A DNA stretch of 33,832 bases from the NCBI GenBank assembly GCA_022824565.1, contig JAJDZQ010000012.1, positions 1 through 33,832 of the forward strand, read 5' to 3'. Position 1 is the first letter of the stretch. Each line of letters starts with the position of its first letter. Origin of the DNA: Anaerolineae bacterium (GTDB lineage Bacteria > Chloroflexota > Anaerolineae > Aggregatilineales > Phototrophicaceae). The notes under the pieces were generated by a model, which saw only the letters and a program-made list of their open reading frames with translations, made no database searches and was not told the DNA's origin. Shown here one piece after another: positions 30,090 through 33,832 of the stretch. A program made the position numbers and the translations under genes.

Positions 30090-31328
30090 ATGCCGCGAAC
30101 CCGCCGCCTGCTCAGCGCTGTTTACCTTGGGCATTTGACCAACGACATCTTCTCGTCCATGCCGCCGGTGTTGCTGACCTTTTTGGCGGCCAGCATCCTG
30201 CCCATGAGCAACATCCAGATCGGGCTGGTCGTCAGCCTGTCGCAGTTGCTGGGCGCCTTGACACAGCCATTTTTTGGCATGCGCGCCGATCGCACCGGGG
30301 GGCGTCGGCTGGGCTCGCTGGGCTTGGCCTTCAATGTGTGTATGTTCACATTGTCGGTGGCTGCCGCGGCTGCCACACGCCAATACTGGTTGATGTTTGT
30401 GCCCATGGTGCTGGCCAGCATCGGCAGCGGCGCCTTGCATCCGGTGGGGGCATTGCACTCGGCAGAAGCTGTCCCGCAACGGTCGGCATTCAACATGGCC
30501 TGTTTCTTCCTGATGGGACAAATGGGTTTGGCGCTGGGTCCGGCCATCGCGGGCATCATGCTGGACGCCGCCAACCCCAACCTGCCCGGCAACATGGGCG
30601 CGCTGGTGGGCTTGCCATATTTCACAAGCGGCGGCGATGTAACGCCCATCATCGCGCTGTCTGTGCTGTGCATCCCGGCTGTTTTGTTGATGTTCACCAG
30701 CATCCCCAAGACGCATGAACACCATGCCGAGCAGAGCAAGCGCAAGTCGGAACGCGAAAATGACGCGCGCGAGCATTTCCCGCTATTCGCTTTTGTCGTG
30801 CTGGGCTTGATCGTGCTGCTGCGCGGATTGGGGCAGCAGGGCTCGGTGGCCTTTGTGCCGCTGCTCTTTGAGCAAAAGGGCTGGGACCCGGCCGCTTATG
30901 GCACGATTACCAGCTCCTATTGGATCGCTTCTGCCATATCGGGTTTGGTCTTTGGGCGGCTGGCGGATCGTTTTGATCGGCGCATGGTGATGATGTTGAG
31001 CATGCTGGCGTCTGCGCCGGCCTTCTATTTGCTGCCGGTGTACGAAGGCGCATTCGCCTTTTTGCTGGCGATCGCGGCTGGCGGCTTGTCGGGTGGCGCG
31101 CACAGTTTGATCGTGGTGATGGCGCAAGACCTGATCCCGCTGCGCAAGGGCTTTGCTTCGGGCGCGATTTTGGGTTTCATCTTTGGCACAGGCGCAATCG
31201 GCTCGCTGGTCATCGGCGCGCTTTCCGACCAGATCGGACTGGCGCAGACCTTCCAGATCGTGGCGGTTGTCATCGCGCTGGCTGGCTTGTTGAGTCTGCT
31301 GTTGCCGCGCAAGAGACCGGCAAGCTAA
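30090..31328 (+). CDS. Major facilitator superfamily transporter (FSR-like)
   Basis: A 412-residue membrane transporter with about 12 hydrophobic helices in two halves. Characteristic segments are VYLGHLTNDIFSSMPPVLL at the start and a motif-A-like loop GMRADRTGGRRLG (about 63-75) between helices 2 and 3, repeated as GRLADRFDRR (about 290-299) in the second half. A charged central loop (KTHEHHAEQSKRKSEREND) lies near 210-228. The N-terminus and the GALHPVGALHSAEAV segment resemble the fosmidomycin-resistance (FSR) group of drug/sugar-phosphate exporters. The substrate is unknown. A TATCAT -10-like box at 30077-30082 lies only 7 bases before the ATG and there is no ribosome binding site, so its mRNA may be leaderless. 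A repeat element lies just upstream and another just downstream. Confidence 0.87.
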   Translation: MPRTRRLLSAVYLGHLTNDIFSSMPPVLLTFLAASILPMSNIQIGLVVSLSQLLGALTQPFFGMRADRTGGRRLGSLGLAFNVCMFTLSVAAAAATRQYWLMFVPMVLASIGSGALHPVGALHSAEAVPQRSAFNMACFFLMGQMGLALGPAIAGIMLDAANPNLPGNMGALVGLPYFTSGGDVTPIIALSVLCIPAVLLMFTSIPKTHEHHAEQSKRKSERENDAREHFPLFAFVVLGLIVLLRGLGQQGSVAFVPLLFEQKGWDPAAYGTITSSYWIASAISGLVFGRLADRFDRRMVMMLSMLASAPAFYLLPVYEGAFAFLLAIAAGGLSGGAHSLIVVMAQDLIPLRKGFASGAILGFIFGTGAIGSLVIGALSDQIGLAQTFQIVAVVIALAGLLSLLLPRKRPAS

Positions 31329-31332
31329 TCTA

Positions 31333-31545
31333 CCCCCCTCGGTCCCCCCCAAGGCAATGGGGTGAATAGGACAGGTTTACACGGGAGCGCATGTGAGGGT
31401 CTACCCCACCCCCCAACCCCCTCTCCGAAGCATCAGGGAGGGGGAGCGCATTCAGAGAAAATGAAATCTGATGCTCAATTTCTTGCAGATTAGCAAGGTT
31501 TGCACTGGTTTCTCGACGAGTCTCCCTGCCCCAATGATCTGGGGA
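31333..31545 (+). repeat. About 200-base dispersed repeat, copy B
   Basis: Homologue of 5750-5945, in the same orientation. It keeps GCGCATGTGAGGGTCTACC, CGAAGCATCAGGGAG, CTGATGCTC and TCGACGAGTC, with small insertions in the C-rich part. The inverted repeat AGCATCAG (31429-31436) / CTGATGCT (31468-31475) is conserved. It begins with CCCCCCTCGGTCCCCCC, the same start as the repeat inside the GH32 C-terminus at 9146. No gene is encoded. It fills the gap between the MFS and glycosyltransferase genes. Confidence 0.75.
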
Positions 31546-31550
31546 TGAGC

Positions 31551-31580
31551 TTGCCCGCGCCGCGCCGATTGTGGTTTAAT
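31551..31580 (+). promoter_or_regulatory. Promoter of the glycosyltransferase gene (leaderless type)
   Basis: TTGCCC (31551-31556) and TTTAAT (31575-31580) have an 18-base spacer. The ATG at 31587 begins 6 bases after the -10, at or next to the expected transcript start, and there is no ribosome binding site. It starts immediately after the repeat element. Confidence 0.5.
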
Positions 31581-31586
31581 GCAGCC

Positions 31587-32783
31587 ATGCCCAAGTTGCT
31601 ATACATCTCGCTGATGCGCCTGCCCACAGAAAAAGCGCACGGCAGCCAGATCATGCAGAACTGCGAAGCCTTCGCAGAGGCCGGCTGCCAGGTGACGCTG
31701 TGGGTGGCCCGCCGCTGGAATACGCGCGAGATGCGCAAGATCGCCGACCCATACGCCTGGTATGAAGTCCAACCCGGCTTTCAGATTCGCCGCGTGCCCT
31801 GCATCGACCTATTCCCGCTGTTCCCTGCCGAAAGCGCCGCCTCGCGCATGGCTTTCTATGTGCAGGCGCTATCGTATGCGCTGGTTTGCGCCTTGATGCT
31901 ATTGATTGCGCGCGCCGATATCTATTACAGCCGCGATGAAATCCTCGTGTGGCTGTTGGGCTGGCTGAAGCCGCAGCGCAAAATCGCCTACGAAGCGCAT
32001 CTCTACCCGCCTGCTGGCCGAGGCGCCAATCTGCAACAGCGCGCCATATGCCAGGCCGGCCGCCTGATCGCCATTACCGAGCCGCTGCGCCGTGACTTGA
32101 TCGCCAAGCGACGCGCCAGCCCCCGGCGAAGCATCACCGCGCACGATGGCATCCGCCGCGCCAGCTATAGCGATTTGCCGCCACAGTCCGCCGCTCGTCA
32201 ACAGATCGGCTGGGATGAAAATGCCTTCATCGTCGGTTATGTCGGCCGCCTGCAGATGATCGGCATGGACAAGGGCGTCGGAGACCTGGTCGAAGCCCTG
32301 GCGGCTGTGCCTGGCGCGAACCTGGCGCTGGTGGGCGGTCCTCAAGCGATGGCGGAATCGCTGCGCGAACATTGGGTTGGGCTGGGTTTGCCAGGCCAGC
32401 GATTTTTGTACGCCGGGCAGGTGCCGCCGGCTGCTGTGCCGCAGGTTCTGCGCGCATTTGATGTCTGCGCAATGCCGCACCCGGCCACAGCGCAATTCGC
32501 CAACTACACTTCGCCACTCAAGCTCTTTGAATATATGGCGGCGGGCCGCGCCATCGCCGCTTCGGATTTGGCGTCGTGGGCGGATGTGCTGACGCATGAA
32601 GAGACAGCGCTGCTGCTGCCGCCCGGCGATACCGAAGCCTGGTCGAGCGCCATCATGCGGCTGCGCGATAATCCAGCGCTGCGCAGTCGTTTGGGCGAGG
32701 CCGCGCGTGAAAAGGCGCTGGCGCAATACACCTGGGATGCCCGCGCAGCAAGGATTTTGGCGCATATCGGGCGCAACAGCTGA
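31587..32783 (+). CDS. Glycosyltransferase family 4 protein
   Basis: A 398-residue GT-B fold enzyme that transfers a sugar from an activated donor to a glycan or lipid acceptor in the cytoplasm. The N-terminus LLYISLMRLPTEKAHGSQIMQN is the acceptor-domain start typical of GT4, with the GSQ loop. The C-terminal donor domain begins near IVGYVGRLQMIGMDKGVGDL (about 213-232). It carries the E-x7-E-like motif region SPLKLFEYMAAGRAIAASD near 310-328, whose glutamate binds the nucleotide sugar. An unusual hydrophobic stretch (ALSYALVCALMLLIARA, about 95-111) may associate with the membrane. The start at 31587 fits the promoter and alignment; a longer frame from 31500 would lie in the repeat. Donor and acceptor cannot be predicted. 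Confidence 0.88.
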   Translation: MPKLLYISLMRLPTEKAHGSQIMQNCEAFAEAGCQVTLWVARRWNTREMRKIADPYAWYEVQPGFQIRRVPCIDLFPLFPAESAASRMAFYVQALSYALVCALMLLIARADIYYSRDEILVWLLGWLKPQRKIAYEAHLYPPAGRGANLQQRAICQAGRLIAITEPLRRDLIAKRRASPRRSITAHDGIRRASYSDLPPQSAARQQIGWDENAFIVGYVGRLQMIGMDKGVGDLVEALAAVPGANLALVGGPQAMAESLREHWVGLGLPGQRFLYAGQVPPAAVPQVLRAFDVCAMPHPATAQFANYTSPLKLFEYMAAGRAIAASDLASWADVLTHEETALLLPPGDTEAWSSAIMRLRDNPALRSRLGEAAREKALAQYTWDARAARILAHIGRNS

Positions 32784-32864
32784 GACCTCCGCCTCCAGAG
32801 AAGTGCGGCAGCTTCGGCTAGCCGTGCTACAATCGACGCAGATAGCACATGCGGAGGAATTCTC

Positions 32865-33542
32865 ATGAGATATGCACTTGTCTTGTTGCTGGCGCTGGCT
32901 TTGGCGCTGAGTTCTCTCGCGCAAAACAGCTACATGATCCGCCTGGATATCGAGGCAAACCTGCGCGTATCGCCTGGTCTGGACAGCGATATCGCCGCCG
33001 TTGTGCCACAAGGCGCAGAATTGGAGGTGCTCGAGCATTTTAACCGCTGGCTGAAAGTGGTTCACGATGATGCCGAACGTTGGCTGGCCGACTGGGTGCA
33101 GCACACGCAACTGACTGAAATGCCGTCTTCCATGCCCGTTCCGCTCGCGCCATACAGGCCGGCGCATCCATCCAGCACGATGATCCGCCTGGACATCGCG
33201 GCAAACTTGCGCGAGAGCCACAGCCTGGACAGCGCATTGGTCGCCAGGCTGGCAGAGGGCTCGCTGCTGTCGGTCAGCGACGAGTTCAATCGCTGGCTAC
33301 AGGTGCCCTACCGAGGCAGCGAGTTGTGGCTGGCTGACTGGGTGATGCACACGCGCTTGTCTTTGGAAGAGATCACCTCGATCTACGCGCCGCCACCACC
33401 ACCGCCCCCGGTGATCATCGACAACTGCTGCCTGGTCGGCCGCGACTGTCGAACCGAAGCAGAATGGGTGCGTGGTTATTTCGACTTTCATTCCAGCTGG
33501 TGCCCAGCGCCGGCCGCAATGGCTGATATGAGCATGTCATAA
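32865..33542 (+). CDS. Secreted protein with two tandem SH3-like (SH3b) domains
   Basis: A 225-residue exported protein. MRYALVLLLALALALSSLAQ is a signal peptide. Two 60-residue bacterial SH3-like units follow, at about 24-83 and 106-165. They share 34 of 60 residues, including the MIRLDI start, ANLR, LDS, FNRWL and WLADWV. The ANLR/N-R-W pattern is that of SH3_3 domains, which bind peptidoglycan or peptides. A proline-rich linker (APPPPPPP, about 172-180) leads to a cysteine-containing C-terminal region (DNCCLVGRDCRTEAEW) that may be disulfide-bonded. GGAGG sits 7 bases before the ATG, and TACAAT at 32828-32833 is the likely -10. Function is probably at the cell envelope. Confidence 0.8.
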   Translation: MRYALVLLLALALALSSLAQNSYMIRLDIEANLRVSPGLDSDIAAVVPQGAELEVLEHFNRWLKVVHDDAERWLADWVQHTQLTEMPSSMPVPLAPYRPAHPSSTMIRLDIAANLRESHSLDSALVARLAEGSLLSVSDEFNRWLQVPYRGSELWLADWVMHTRLSLEEITSIYAPPPPPPPVIIDNCCLVGRDCRTEAEWVRGYFDFHSSWCPAPAAMADMSMS

Positions 33543-33555
33543 AGATGCTTGACGG

Positions 33556-33579
33556 GGGGGCGAGATGTTTCTCGCTCCC
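33556..33579 (+). terminator. Hairpin, possible terminator after the SH3-domain gene
   Basis: GGGGGCGAGA (33556-33565) pairs with TCTCGCTCCC (33570-33579), one G-U pair, around a TGTT loop, 13 bases after the stop codon. The stem is strong but the downstream sequence (GTGCCGTTTGT) lacks a proper T-run, so termination is probable rather than certain. Confidence 0.5.
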
Positions 33580-33671
33580 GTGCCGTTTGTACTTGGAATG
33601 CTCCGTCTTTGGCTTGCGCCATGCCACATATGTTCTATACTTGGTCATGATCCAGCCAACGCGAGGCAGTC

Positions 33672-33832
33672 ATGAATCGACAGAAGCCGCCCAAGGGCAT
33701 TGAATGGACGCGCATACGCCAGGCCGATGGCAGTGAGTTGCCCGGCTATACCTGGAATCCCACTGGTGGTTGTCTGCATGGCTGCAGCTGGCGCATGCCC
33801 GATGGCTCGATAACCGAGTGCTATGCCAAGAC
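33672..33832 (+). CDS. DUF5131 (phage Gp37/Gp68-like) family protein, 5' end only
   Basis: The first 53 codons of a gene running off the window. MNRQKPPKGIEWTRIRQADG is followed by GYTWNPTGGCLHGC and ITECYAK. The GIEWT...TWNP..GC..C...CYA pattern is the N-terminal signature of DUF5131/Gp37-Gp68 proteins, a radical-SAM-like family found in phages and bacteria. The usual family start is shorter; here about ten extra residues separate GIEWT from TWNP, and the cysteine spacing is widened by a small insert (SWRMPDGSITE). GCGAGG lies before the ATG and a TATACT -10-like box lies about 30 bases upstream. Function is unknown. Confidence 0.7.
   Translation, partial: MNRQKPPKGIEWTRIRQADGSELPGYTWNPTGGCLHGCSWRMPDGSITECYAK

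Noticed and set aside
1-33832. tRNA, rRNA, riboswitch or prophage content
   Set aside because: Reading both strands gave no tRNA-like T-loop/acceptor pattern, no conserved rRNA segment and no known riboswitch core. The DUF5131 gene at the edge is phage-associated but stands alone.

Overview
The window looks like chromosomal DNA from an uncultured, GC-rich, heterotrophic member of the Chloroflexota (Anaerolineae-like). This is inferred from gene content: a MoxR/CoxE-type pair, an F420-type luciferase-family oxidoreductase, a beta-helix protein with a choice-of-anchor Q-like tail, DinB-family proteins, Uma2 and DUF488. A GAAC-N4-GTTC SOS-type box and several families of short GC-rich dispersed repeats between genes point the same way. 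No rRNA, tRNA, CRISPR array, transposase or phage structural gene was seen. Both edges cut a gene.

Layout. 1-2.8 kb (minus): a carboxylate-amine ligase (3' end cut off) preceded by a formylglycine sulfatase. 3.2-7.2 kb (plus): a sugar isomerase-like TIM barrel, a DinB-like protein, and a MoxR ATPase plus CoxE-like VWA protein, with repeat elements in the gaps. 7.6-12.8 kb (plus): a fructoside/sucrose utilisation cluster made of a promoter with a LacI-type operator, a GH32 glycosidase, a sugar-binding protein and two ABC permeases. It has no ATPase or regulator of its own here. 12.75-13.85 kb (minus): peptide deformylase overlapping a second DinB-like gene. 14.2-20.6 kb (plus): an LLM oxidoreductase, an FtsX-type permease without ATPase, a secreted beta-helix protein with a strict 26-residue repeat, a phospholipase C-like protein and a small membrane protein.

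20.5-26.2 kb (minus): a stand-alone LexA DNA-binding domain under an SOS-like box. Next to it is a proteolysis-flavoured gene string, sppA - DUF488 - pepF - two overlapping unknown genes. One of these unknowns carries an R-x4-H motif of the HEPN RNase type. 26.4 kb (plus): a Uma2 nuclease-like gene. 27-29.7 kb (minus): a PIG-L deacetylase, a fumarylacetoacetase-family enzyme and an NAD-dependent epimerase, probably one catabolic operon. 30-33.8 kb (plus): an MFS exporter, a GT4 glycosyltransferase, a secreted protein with two SH3-like repeats, and the start of a DUF5131 gene.

The most unusual points are the LexA-domain gene with its SOS-like box, the possible HEPN two-gene module, the LacI operator covering the apparent first ATG of the GH32 gene, and repeat elements that have altered coding or operon structure. 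Several promoters place the -10 box only 6-8 bases before an ATG without a ribosome binding site, which suggests leaderless mRNAs.
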